DNA of 18,586 nucleotides from contig MU070405.1 of the NCBI GenBank assembly GCA_002284615.2, positions 1 to 18,586 of the forward strand. Direction: 5' to 3'. Each line of letters opens with the position of its first letter. Within the stretch, counting starts at the first letter, position 1. Below the pieces are notes generated by a model. The model was given only the letters and a program-made list of their open reading frames with translations, did no database searches and had not been told where the DNA came from. The stretch comes from Dunaliella salina (Eukaryota > Chlorophyta > Chlorophyceae > Chlamydomonadales > Dunaliellaceae). The translations under genes and the position numbers were made by a program. Positions 9,015-17,853 of this stretch are shown here, piece by piece.

Positions 9015-9880
9015 ACTAAGTATGAGCAGCCCGGATAATGAGGATCCAGCGGGTCATGGGCCATCCATCCAAATGCGCACCTCACAGTCCTGTGTGCAGC
9101 CCACCCTGCAGCCCATCCCCCCTAACCCCCATTGCTTGGGCTGCTAAATTGAATGGTATGTTTGGTGCTGTTAATTCTTGTTTCTTAAGGTCTTGGCAGC
9201 ACGATAGAGATGTTTGGATGCAGTTTTGACAGAAAACACATATGCTGTCCCTCTGGACTTCATCTAGTCTTCTTGAGACATTACATCAGTTTTCTCAATG
9301 TTTTTTTTAGAGTTGCCTGTGTTTGTGCTCATCAAAGGAATTCACGCCGAGCAGCCAACCTTATGGCTGAAGGCTTATATCCCATTGTAACCTTGTAACC
9401 TTGGATGCAGTTTTGCGGGCTTTGCCCTTTGTTAGGCCAAGTTTGCAGAGGGGAGTGGGTAGTACTATAGGTAGATGCTCTAGGTAGATAATCTAAACAA
9501 CTCTGTTCAGTATGGTGCGACTCTGTCCTTGCGGTGTGTGCCCTGAAGAATTTTTGTGCGGAGCTCTCGTTGCTCGCAGAATGATTTGGTTATTTAAGGC
9601 TCTCTCAACCCAGTTGCAAAGAAGGCCTCCCGTCAAAATGGGTGACTGCTGGGCTCTTCTGGGTGAAGTCAAGTGCAATTGGGTGAAAGCAGCATAGGCT
9701 TTGTCCGAAAGAAAAGGAAAAGAAGTAGTCTATGCAAGCCGGAGGCTGCGTGCATTACTAATTAGTAACGGAAGGTCCCCTAACTGACAAGCTTTTCAAA
9801 GAAACATTTACGCTTGCTCTTAGACCGCGTGCATGAAGGAAAGAGCCTTCCAATGACTCCCACCAGCAGAGGGCAATTTT
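9015..9880. other. Intergenic, no gene recognised
   Basis: Only short ORFs of about 60 codons are present, and none has recognisable motifs or splice-flanked blocks. There is a T8 run at 9301-9308. No repeat longer than a few bases was noticed. Confidence 0.45.
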
Positions 9881-9884
9881 TCCC

Positions 9885-9975
9885 GCCCTGGCCACAAGGA
9901 CTCAATCTGGGGACCTCCTGACCAGGGTGCTGAATCATGTCGGCTGTTTCAGCTACCTTGGTAACACCTGATGCT
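9885..9975 (-). repeat. Possible tRNA-derived SINE fragment
   Basis: On the minus strand, GGTAGCTGAAACAGCC is followed by CTGGTCAGGAGGTCCCCAG and ATTGAGTCC. This resembles a tRNA D-arm/A-box followed by a variable region and a B-box (consensus GGTTCGAATCC) with a few changes. No complete cloverleaf can be drawn, so a true tRNA gene is unlikely. A degraded SINE head is the better reading. Confidence 0.35.
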
Positions 9976-10400
9976 TGGCCCAGCATGATCATTGGGCCTT
10001 TCTTTTCCTGGATGGATGCCACTGCATGCAACACATCAGCTTCAGTGCTGATTGGCAGGTTTTTCCTTCTCAAGCGCTGACTTTTGCCCAGCGCTTACTT
10101 CCTCTCCGAGATGAAGGAGTCCTTCTTCCTTCCCCTTCTCCTTCTTCTGCTTGTTGCTTGTTGTCCAACTAAGACTGTACCTTTTGAAACTTGAACCCGT
10201 CCACGGTTGCCTCACTCAATAATGGCCTAGCATCTGCATCTGCGCACTGGATTCTCTGTGTAAACCTTCGAATTCACTGAGATGGCCTCTCTTTATTCTG
10301 CCGTACAGTGTGTACAATCCTTTTGAGGCTTTCCTACATTAGCAAGATTGTTTCTGTGAACCTGTATACCCTGTCAACCCTGTAAACCCCGATTGTTTCT

Positions 10401-11213
10401 GTGAACCCCAACAGAACAGGCTTGAAGTCGGTTGTAATGATCAGTGCCTTTACCTATCCATGTGACAACATTAATGAAAGGGCTCGTAAGGGTGGTGTCA
10501 CTTGGTACACCAAATGCAATATTTTAATGGTGAGCAGCCCTTTCCTTTCCTCTCTTTCCAAACGTGAAAGAAAGAAAGTCTACGCTGGGCACAGCCAAAT
10601 GTGGTATTACAAGTGTTCCAATGGCGACATTCAAACAGTGCTAAGCATAAGCTGCAATAGAGAGCCAGGTAGAGGCTTTAAAACTACTGGTTTCGGCCAA
10701 GTTGGAATGGATTTGGAGAACAAAAAAATGAAGACGGATAAGACAGTACAAAAAGTCCTCTACATAGACATACAAGGGGAAACATTGGAAACATTTTGCA
10801 AAAGGAGAAAAAGGAAGGGCAAAAAAAAATGCAGGCTGACATGCAAGCAAGTGCATGTCCTTTTTCCGCTTGCTGAAGCGAATGGTACAGGTGTCAAAAC
10901 CTTTGACAAAGGCCTCAAAATTTGTTGTACATGGTTAGATTATATACTTGAGGTGATACTACAGCTTCAGCAGCAGGCTTTTGAGGGCAAGGAGATGCCC
11001 AATGATGCAGCAGATGCGATGGCAAATGAAATGGAATGGAAACAGGCGCCACTTTCACTTGCGCTACACTACCAGTTGCCCTCCTTCAGCACGCGGGCCT
11101 TCTCAACTATGTACTTGCCCACTTTGTACCGCTGGCTCTCCTCCGCGGCGTGCTCCTACACAGGTGAAAGCACACAGCACTCGCATTTCAGCAGGTTCAT
11201 GCACCTCCAATAA
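10401..11213 (+). CDS. 270-codon ORF, function unknown, antisense to the Yippee 3' end
   Basis: This is the longest uninterrupted ORF in the window. It starts MNPNRTGLKS and has a lysine/arginine-rich patch in the middle (KRRKRKGKKK, about residues 134-143). I recognise no domain, signal peptide or membrane segment. Its last ~50 codons are antisense to Yippee exon 5 (11069-11155), and the rest would be antisense to the Yippee 3' UTR. A chance ORF of this length at this base composition is unlikely but possible. It could be an antisense transcript or a decayed transposon ORF. Confidence 0.2.
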   Translation: MNPNRTGLKSVVMISAFTYPCDNINERARKGGVTWYTKCNILMVSSPFLSSLSKRERKKVYAGHSQMWYYKCSNGDIQTVLSISCNREPGRGFKTTGFGQVGMDLENKKMKTDKTVQKVLYIDIQGETLETFCKRRKRKGKKKCRLTCKQVHVLFPLAEANGTGVKTFDKGLKICCTWLDYILEVILQLQQQAFEGKEMPNDAADAMANEMEWKQAPLSLALHYQLPSFSTRAFSTMYLPTLYRWLSSAACSYTGESTQHSHFSRFMHLQ

Positions 11214-11287
11214 CACACATGCTGCCTGGTATTTACAAGGGATGGCAGCCAGGCACTTGCTTCTTGCTGCGCGTGTGCGCGCGCGCG

Positions 11288-11381
<94 letters not shown>

Positions 11382-11911
11382 NANNGCGNNAGAGGTGCAG
11401 GATTAGNTTGAGGCAGTCTGCACAGTGTGGAGTGGTGATTGTTCACAGAGCAAGGCCAGCTTGCGCAAAGGAGTGCTATGGCAATGGGATTGGAAAAAAG
11501 ACAGGGCAGGGAAAAAAGCAACAATTTTCATGTGCATAATTTGCATCAGATATGGGAAGCAGGAGGAGTACAGATGCAGATAAACAAATACTATCGTTAT
11601 CTTTGGAAGGGATTTTCAATCATTGATTGCAATGTCTGAAGGAAAAATCTAGACCGGGGGATACAGGCTCAGAAGGCTGGTCTGCTATGTGCCACCAGCC
11701 AATTGACGGAATTTTTGTACCGTACCGGCATTATATCAATACGGAAAAAAATGTCTTTTTGTGGTAGTGCGTAAGAATCGCAGCTTGCAAGAAACTAATT
11801 ATATTTGAAGCTGTGCATAAGCATAGGACAAAGCAAATAAAACAATTATTTTCAGAGCCTGGGACCCAAGTGTCGAGGAGGACAGGGAGAGGTAGCAGAA
11901 GCATGTGCTTG

Positions 11912-11947
<36 letters not shown>

Positions 11948-14598
11948 TGGCAGATACATGTGGGTGTGGGTATGGGTGGGTGTGGATGTGGGTGTGGGTG
12001 GGCGCGCGGGTGTGAGTGGGTGTAGGTGTGAATGAGCGCATGGGTGTGAGTGGGTGTGGGTGTGAGTGGGTGTTCTGCGAGAGGGTAGAATAGAGTTCAA
12101 CTGGTCCAGAACCTGTGCACAACTATACAATTCCCTCACTCACTGCAACAGTTCTCTTCTTCACAAGTTTTCCATGAAGACACCTCTCCCAGCAGCGGGA
12201 ATTTTTCTTGCTGGGCTTCTCAACTTCTGCCTGGCACCAATGGACTACATCGCGCTCAAGTTTTTCAACAGCAAATCCGCCCAGGAAATTCTTTGGATTT
12301 GAGTCAGCTTGATGTTGATCTCAGGGCACAACATCTAGCAAACTGAAGACAATTTTCCGATTATCATCCAAGTGATGCCAAAAACAGAAAGGAAAGAAAG
12401 AAAGAATAACTATGTAGGCAGAGAAACTCTCCCTACATCAATTAAAAAAAGGACACACATTGGCTTGTAAAGAGCCATGAGTCCCCTCCACCGAAAGATT
12501 TGAGTCAGCACAGTTTAATGGAAATCTGGAGGGTTACTAGAAGCACCTGGTTCTGGTTCTTAAATCTGGCTGTGGGAAATACTCTTGTTTTTAATAGCGC
12601 GTGGAAACTAGTTTGTGGGCATATTGAACAGAATGGGCATGAAGTTGTTGAGCAAGCTTAGCAGAAAATTTCGTTATCATCGCTGGTGTGCCCTTCCGAC
12701 TACAAATGCGCACGTTACATACGCTGCTTTTACTCTGCTCAAATGTTTATATTTGGACTTACCTAAACACATCATCTGCAGCGTGGTCCAATTTCGGCTT
12801 TGTGTCCACACTTTGAGGGTTGAGCAAGCCACTTGGGATGACAATATTTTTCTGACATGTGATGTTTGTGATGCTCAGGATGACATGCAAGATGAACAGC
12901 ATGTTATGTTTAAATGCACCCACCCTCAAGCTTGCACTCTTGGGCGGAAACATGCTTCGGTATTTTCTGAACCTGCCCCATCCCTCTCTACTCCATTTTT
13001 CCCAGATGGCTCCGTACTTGTTTGCATCTCACCATGTCCAGTCGCATGACATGTTTTGTTCCTTGAATCAGAACAACAAAAAGCTTTTTCCCTTTCTCCA
13101 TGAGCTCTTTCTTCTTTTTGAACAGTCTAGCAGTCAGTCAGTGTTACTGGAGGCCTTCTTTTCCCTGTAACCTTGTGGGTGTGGGCACGGGTGTGTGGGT
13201 GTGTGGGCTAAGGCCCTTTTGGCGCTGCATATGTGTGCGTACTTGAAAATAATAACTCCTACTATGGTTGCACGAGTGATGCGTGTGTTTGAAGTAATCA
13301 TTTTTCAAGAAGATGCGTATTGTTCACAGGCTGGTGCGGTACATTAAATGAAGAGATTGTTTGATGTTTCTGAATCATACAATCTTGAACATTTCCCTCC
13401 CAGCTCAGTGTGTTGCTGTTTCATATGGGACTCAATGTGTACGGCCCGCCCTTCCCTCCCATTTCTCACAATGGATGGCAAAGCTTTCCCTTGCCTGATG
13501 CTCACTTTTCCTTACCTTTTCCAAACAGGTGAAAGCAATGCAAATTGTGAATGCACAGGCAGGCAGAGCTAAATGAAGGCTGCGATGCAGACGTGACGGA
13601 CCACGCTAACCCTGGATGAAAGGGATCTCCAGTTTCTGGGCTTAGGGCTTGCACTCACAGCATAATTTCCATTCCCAAAAATTGACTGACTTCATCAACA
13701 CCAGGCATGCTTTTCATTTTCCGTGGGTTTCTGGAGGGCGCTCTGTTGGGTGCGCGGCGGTGGAGAGCAAGTCCGCGCGTGTAGGCTTTGAGGGCTTTTT
13801 TGGTGAGGCCCCTGCTAGCTTGCTAGTTAGAGGACTGTCCTTAATGCGGCCTCTGGTCTGCGCAGACTTTTCTCTTTTTAGCACTCACATACTTCCATCC
13901 CAAGACGCTGTCGCATGTAGTGCAGGAAATGTCAGCCACAACGTGCAGGCCTGTGATCAGGATGCGCTCCTCCTTGACGCCAGGGGTGGCGTTGACTCTG
14001 AGGGAAAGCATGGGCAAGCAGCACCCGATTAAATATTTGCTCTAACACAGCAGTGTGGGCTGGACATGGAGCATGGCCATGCAAGGCATTGAGCTGTCCT
14101 TTGTTCTCTGCTTGTTCAAAAAAGGGCTGGGACTGCCAACACAATTTCTCTTTCCCTTCCTTTGCAAGGAGCTGCCAATAGGCATTTGAAGCGTACAGCC
14201 AAAATTGAGCAATAGAAAGCAAAGGCACTCACACATTTGTGAAAAGGTAAGCACGGCCATGGCGCCCTGCAAAAAAGTTTGACGCAAACCCAAGAGATGG
14301 AAGGGTTTGTTGTCTCAGCGTGTGTTTCGCACAAAAAGCCACGGAGGGCAGGATGAGTGAAGCATGCCTTTTGCAGGTGAGAACTGGATGTTATTTAGGG
14401 CTCACCTTGGAAAGCCTTTGAGATGACGTCGTCGTGATCAGCTATATGACTCTTGCAAGTAGCACAGCAATAGATTTTAGGGCCTGCAGAGGACTGGTGA
14501 ACAGTCAGCACAGGTTTTGGAGTGGGGGGGGGGGAGGCACGAGTGCACAACTATGGCATGGACGCACCATTCAAAAATTGTTTAAAGGGACGGCCCAT
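11069..14598 (-). CDS. Yippee family zinc-binding protein, five exons
   Basis: I rebuilt five exons on the minus strand: 14598-14568, 14483-14406, 14266-14233, 13997-13889 and 11155-11069. They total 339 nt (112 aa plus stop), and all four introns are GT-AG. Seen: start MGRPF, as in many Yippee proteins; a first CX2C (Cys17, Cys20); SKAFQGRHGRAYLF; VVNATPG; ITGLHVVADISC; a second CX2C (Cys73, Cys76) exactly 52 residues after the first; GWKYEHA; and the terminal EEGNW-like end EKARVLKEGNW. Family knowledge: Yippee proteins are small, highly conserved zinc-binding proteins with a beta-tent fold; roles are reported at centrosomes and, for YPEL5, with the CTLH/GID ubiquitin ligase. The biochemical function here is unknown. 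The start follows from the family N-terminus and has G at +4. Introns 1-3 are 84, 139 and 235 nt, while intron 4 is 2,733 nt and full of repeats. Exons show no damage. Confidence 0.96.
11276..11390. repeat. (GC)n(AC)n microsatellite with unresolved bases
   Basis: About 20 bases of GC alternation are followed by (AC)n from about 11297 to 11381. N bases at 11382, 11384-11385, 11389-11390 and 11407 mark the end of the tract. ORFs of repeated Thr-His or Cys-Val across it are artefacts. Confidence 0.97.
11919..12075. repeat. (CA)n tract followed by G-rich TGTGGG minisatellite
   Basis: GCGCGCACACAC runs to about 11947. A degenerate TGTGGG/TGGG/TGAG repeat then runs from about 11958 to 12071 and contains many GGG triplets separated by 2-4 bases. 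It lies inside Yippee intron 4, so the transcript carries the C-rich complement. Confidence 0.92.
12387..12659 (-). mobile_element. 5'-truncated 3'-end copy of the RLE retroelement
   Basis: The segment 12408-12659 matches 6761-7010 of the main copy: CTCCCTACATCAATTAA, the CTGGAGGGTTACTAGAA block, AATAGCGC, and GTGGGCATATTGAACAGAAT, ending at AGCAAGCTT. A GAAA-rich stretch (12387-12406) forms the 3' tail. Only about 250 bp of 3' end is present, as expected for a 5'-truncated LINE insertion. It sits in the Yippee intron in the same orientation as the gene. Confidence 0.88.
12660..13170 (+). pseudogene. C-terminal remnant of a second LINE reverse transcriptase (CCHC tail)
   Basis: The plus-strand frame reads VVQFRLCVHTLRVEQATW and then a C-X2-C-X10-H-X4-C knuckle (CDVCDAQDDMQDEQHVMFKC). 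In a second frame from about 13040, LNQNNKKLFPFLHEL and FEQSSSQ continue it. This R-L-x-x-H-x-L ... C..C..DEQHV..C layout is common at the end of LINE pol proteins. A frameshift near 12990-13040 and the loss of everything upstream make it a dead fragment. It begins exactly where the RLE copy ends and runs the opposite way, so one element probably inserted into or beside the other. Confidence 0.6.
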
Positions 14599-15300
14599 CA
14601 CTATGCAGAATTCTAATTAGGGAGCACCGACGATGGCAGCCTGTGCGCACATTGTTGAAAAGGGTCTCCAGCTTGGAGGGTTTTCTCTCTGAACTTGTTC
14701 TAAATGCTATGGAAAAAGAGGAAAGGGGACAGGTCACTCTGGAGGACCACACCGAAGCGCACCAGTTTGCTGGGGGTGTCATTCTCACATCAAAGCTTTC
14801 AGCCTGCACGAGAGAAGTAGAGTGGTGGGAGATGCATCCACACAAAACAACCCTAATGCACGGGTGCAATTCAGAAAACGAACGAGCACACATGCCTAGG
14901 GTCCAAGCGCACCAGGCTGCTACATGTACTAAAGTCATCACCTCGCATATGTTCAACATGCTGCCTTGCCTAGCAGAACCCATTCCCGCAGGACTTGTTC
15001 CTCACACTTCTGAAATTACTCACCAGCAATTTGAGTGCCCAGGAAAAGCCACTCTTCCTCCTTTCAACCGTCAAGCTTGCAGTCCTTGCAATTCCTGCAC
15101 TGTGTGTTGCCTTTGCCTCCTTCAAGCTATGATGGAAATCCCATAAATTTCTAATATTGAATTTTATTTGATACATTCATAGTTGTATGCTTCATAGTTC
15201 ATAAACGTTCGCCAGTGATCTTTGCTGTATTGAGAAAGCGAGATACACCATCGTAGATACAGGAGGAGCAGGATATAATCATTTCATGATTCCTTTGAAA
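14599..15300. other. 5' flank of the Yippee gene, unassigned ORFs
   Basis: Upstream of the Yippee ATG there is no further recognisable exon. A 167-codon plus-strand ORF (14643-15146, containing LSELVLNAMEKEERG) and a 133-codon antisense ORF overlap. Neither has a family motif that I trust, and ORFs of this length can occur by chance in this window. Confidence 0.4.
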
Positions 15301-15307
15301 GGATCAT

Positions 15308-15520
15308 TTGAGAGTGAACAGCTTCCATTCGGCATTTGTCCATGTACGGAGACTTTCTCGTCGACCGCTCAGGGCTATTATTTGGAACATCGTTAAAAAC
15401 GGTATAACCTATGTCTTTGGAGATAAAATCGCCTGCTCCAAGAAAGGACAATTACTAAAGCCTGAAACACAGGCAGACTTTGCCGGTCATTTTATGAAAC
15501 ATCGTCGCCTTACTTACTGA
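15308..15520 (+). CDS. 70-codon ORF, possibly a transposon-derived fragment
   Basis: The stretch IWNIVKNGITYVFGDKIAC followed by QLLKPETQADFAGHFMKHRR has the amino-acid balance of real protein. It ends at a stop in a region with no other coding signal. I do not recognise the family. It could be one exon or a relic of a mobile element; a chance ORF is also possible. Confidence 0.2.
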   Translation: MRVNSFHSAFVHVRRLSRRPLRAIIWNIVKNGITYVFGDKIACSKKGQLLKPETQADFAGHFMKHRRLTY

Positions 15521-16500
15521 CTGGGTGGAGATCTGTCTGCGCGGGGAAATTCATAGTGGAACATACGCAAGGGCCTCATTACTCGGAATACGCGGAATAG
15601 TAATTCTCTTACCTAGGGTATAAAAAGTTCGTCAAAAATCACCCAATTTTGCGTTTACAACCCTGCGTTTACAACCCTGGGAATCTTCAGGGCAGTGTCC
15701 TGAAACTCCGCTTTCTTGTGAGAGATGCCATGCTGTAGGCATTTTGATATTATTGGGTCATTGCTGGCAAGTCCTGGGAGGGCCGCTGGCATCTGTACCT
15801 AAAGCTTCCTTCCAGTCAAACATGCCTGCGATGCGTATGCAGGCCAAGACAGGCCTTGCGTGCCATCTTTGAAGGCTCAGAAGGCTCTCAGGAGTTTCAA
15901 CAGATGTTCTTGGGGGGGGGGGGTTCGGGTAAGAGAAATCCAGAAAATGCGAATTATTTTTTGGGTTACCCAGGGTTACCCAAGAAAATTACCCAGGTTT
16001 GTGAACGCAATTCTTGGGTAATTGCTATTTCTGGAATTTTAATTACCCAATACCCAACTGTTGTGATCAGGCCCCAAGTCTTGAATGCCCCATTTGGTCA
16101 ACTCCAAGGCTCCTCCGCTGCTCCTGAAAAAGCTCATGTACGTCAGACGCACACAAGAAAGGCAGATACTGAAGCAGGATGCCATCCAATTGGTTTGCAA
16201 AGGGTCAGAATCATCATAATGGAAAAGTGAGTCTCAGCAGAGATGCGGGGCAAAACCTGAGCAACTGCACTTGCAAACTTGTCCTTCCATGCACCCACAA
16301 CTGGCTTGCAAGTCCACAGTGCGCCACCTATTGCATGTTGTCACAAACCTGAAAGTCTGGAATGAGTTGCTCCTCACTACACTCCACAGCCCACATTCCT
16401 GTGGGCAGGCATTGACTCACAGCCGTGCACACAACCCTTCCTTTACACCCTTCTTGTGCCATGGGGGTGCCAAACGACAGGAGTCCGAAAACATACTTTT
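15521..16500. other. Intergenic with short direct and inverted repeats
   Basis: GCGTTTACAACCCT occurs twice in a row near 15650-15680. A G10 run lies at about 15913-15922. From about 15960 to 16050, TTACCC and GGGTAA motifs recur in both orientations (GGTTACCCAGGGTTACCC, TTGGGTAATT, AATTACCCAA), suggesting a small foldback. No gene is recognised; the plus ORF at 15856-16230 crosses these repeats. Confidence 0.45.
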
Positions 16501-16504
16501 TAAA

Positions 16505-16640
16505 GGGATTGACACGTGCTGTCCAAAAAGTTATTGTTCTGACATGTAGTTTTTTCTTTTTTTTCCTTTGACATGTGCCGTACAAAAGGTTGTGGTCAAA
16601 AAGTTGTAGGATTGACATGTGCCGTCCATAAAGTAGTGCT
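16505..16640. repeat. Degenerate repeat of TTGACATGTGCCGT motif
   Basis: The motif TTGACATGTGCCGTCCAAAA, or a close variant, occurs at about 16509, 16568 and 16612, separated by T-rich and AAAGTTGT-like spacers. It is a local duplication of unknown role. Confidence 0.7.
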
Positions 16641-16680
16641 GTCTGCGGCCTTCTGCCAGTGGTCCCGGGTTTGCATCCTG
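16640..16680 (+). repeat. SINE-like B-box sequence
   Basis: CAGTGGTCCCGGGTTTGCATCC closely resembles a tRNA variable arm and T-arm (B box GGTTCGAATCC). No acceptor stem or A box can be paired with it, so it is more likely the head of a worn tRNA-derived SINE than a tRNA gene. Confidence 0.35.
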
Positions 16681-16869
16681 CACATTCCCACATAGGCACA
16701 TGGCCCCATCTAGCCTGCAATTTCCCCCACATGCCTGCACATTATCCAGAAGTCCATGAAATCGCCATGCCTCTGTTGGAGAGTTTATTCTGAGGCTAAG
16801 GGGTGAATCTCGAGTTTGCTGGGCAGGGCCTCTTGACAGTAGTAGTGTCGAAGGTGTTCTAGGTGGAAG

Positions 16870-17230
16870 CCAACTTGCTGGAGTATACTTCTGTGCTTCT
16901 CTTTTTCCACCTGAACTGATGGGGCTCACTCTCGCTTTCAGCGCTGACTGTTGGGTCTTTCCATCATGCACGCTGGCTGTGCCCAGCGCAGACTTTCTTT
17001 CTGTCTACATAGCTTGCCTCCTAAATGCGAGGTGCAGTTCTCCCGTATAAATTGCCTGCCCCTAAATATTACAAACGAGTGTTTCCACTTTAGATCACGC
17101 ATAGGCACAAGTAGTCGTATGACCTCTAGAGAGATGTCTCCAAAAAGTACGAGTCTATGCTGGACAGCAACCAGCCTGCATTAAGCAAAGACCTAACAGT
17201 CAGCACCTACACTTACAGTTAGCCCCACCA
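16870..17230. repeat. Dispersed repeat, copy B
   Basis: This is the second copy of the family at 6187-6604. Left block: TTGCTGGAGTATACTTCTGTG. Inverted blocks: GGGGCTCAC then GCGCTGACTGTTGGGTCTTT (16941-16960) on the left, facing AAAGACCTAACAGTCAGC (17187-17204) and TTAGCCCCACCA on the right. The left and right blocks form an inverted repeat of about 40 bp with several mismatches. The core GCACGCTGGCTGTG is shared. Copy B is shorter than copy A. Confidence 0.7.
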
Positions 17231-17450
17231 GCATTTTGGGCAAACCATGCAACAAAACCATCATTCAAGGGGTTGAGGCTCCATTTGTCCAAACATGCCC
17301 AAAATAGTTTGCCAAGTGACACTTGTTCAGAATGCATGTCTGCATGCATACTCCAAGGCAGTGTGTGAGGCAAGCAGGTAAGGTCGCCCTCCACTATGTC
17401 ACTCATTTCCTGTTGCCTCTCTTTCGCATCCTTTTGCCAACAGAAGGTGA
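17231..17450. other. Probable 3' flank of the SDR gene
   Basis: On the minus strand this follows the TGA of the SDR-like last exon. An 84-codon minus ORF (17454-17200) overlaps it but has no known motif. Nothing else is recognised. Confidence 0.4.
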
Positions 17451-17531
17451 TCAAACAACTGGGTTAGCAGGCAGCCCAGCTGTCTCTGCCGAGACGTCCC
17501 AGAGCTTGTGCGCCAAGTCCTCATTGTAAGA
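17451..17531 (-). CDS. Last exon of a short-chain dehydrogenase (RDH11-14-like), gene continues off the right edge
   Basis: After the acceptor TTGGATTGCAG (AG at 17533-17532) the minus strand encodes 26 residues, SYNEDLAHKLWDVS and then AETAGLPANPVV, and a TGA. Family knowledge: RDH11-14-type SDR proteins end with a conserved helix of the form (N)E-x-(L/I)-A-x-x-LWDVS followed by a short tail, and these enzymes reduce retinal or other aldehydes with NAD(P)H. Only the C-terminal helix is visible. The nucleotide-binding TGxxxGxG and the YxxxK site would be in upstream exons, and I found none between 17532 and 18586. The identification rests on a short match. A cut-off gene fragment or pseudogene exon is possible. 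Confidence 0.55.
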   Translation of the reverse strand, partial: SYNEDLAHKLWDVSAETAGLPANPVV

Positions 17532-17645
17532 CTGCAATCCAACAAACAGGAAGATGAAATGGTGAGGGCCCCAAAGTCTTGGTCTTATTTGACCTGGGAA
17601 CTTGCCATCATTTAATGCATACACAAGTGCAAAAAGCTAAGGCCT

Positions 17646-17769
17646 CAATGATACTGCAGAGTGGCAGAATCGCAACCTCCACTGACAGGACCTGGTGCAC
17701 AGAGCCACAATGATATTTCGGAGTGACAGAACTGCAACTCCACTGAAATCAGCCGAGCACACAAATTCC
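17646..17769. repeat. Imperfect tandem duplication, 62-bp unit
   Basis: CAATGATACTGCAGAGTGGC from 17646 recurs as CAATGATATTTCGGAGTGAC from 17708. Both are followed by GCAAC, CTCCACTGA and a GCACA end. If the SDR exon is real, this lies in its preceding intron. Confidence 0.8.
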
Positions 17770-17802
17770 TTGTGCAAGCATGCAAGCAAGGCGCTTGCCA
17801 CA

Positions 17803-17853
17803 CTGAATCATGGTTACTGCTGAATCATGGTTTCTGCTGAATCATGGTTATGG
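17803..17853. repeat. 17-bp tandem repeat, three copies
   Basis: CTGAATCATGGTTACTG is repeated at 17803, 17820 and 17837 with a single base change in the second copy and divergence at the end of the third. Confidence 0.93.

Larger units (their letters stand above)
11156..13888 (-). other. Repeat-filled last intron of the Yippee gene
   Basis: The donor is TAT/GTGAGT at 13888 and the acceptor is GTGTAG/GAG at 11156. Inside lie a (GC)n(AC)n tract with unresolved bases, a (CA)n tract, a G-rich minisatellite, a 3' fragment of the RLE retroelement and the C-terminal remnant of another LINE. It is more than ten times longer than the gene's other introns. Confidence 0.9.

Noticed and set aside
9885..9975. 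Functional tRNA gene
   Set aside because: The B-box-like sequence is degraded, and no acceptor or anticodon stem can be built.
11103..11539. Thr-His, Cys-Val and Arg-Ala repeat ORFs
   Set aside because: They are translations of the (GC)n(AC)n microsatellite and contain N bases.
14643..15146. 167-codon plus ORF, briefly compared with V-ATPase subunit E (AGGVILTS)
   Set aside because: The match is a few residues only, neighbouring conserved blocks are missing, and an ORF of this length is expected about once by chance.
15218..15310. Possible translation-factor GTPase fragment (EKARYTIVDTGG)
   Set aside because: The resemblance to the DxPGH region lacks the key PGH residues, and no other GTPase motif is near.
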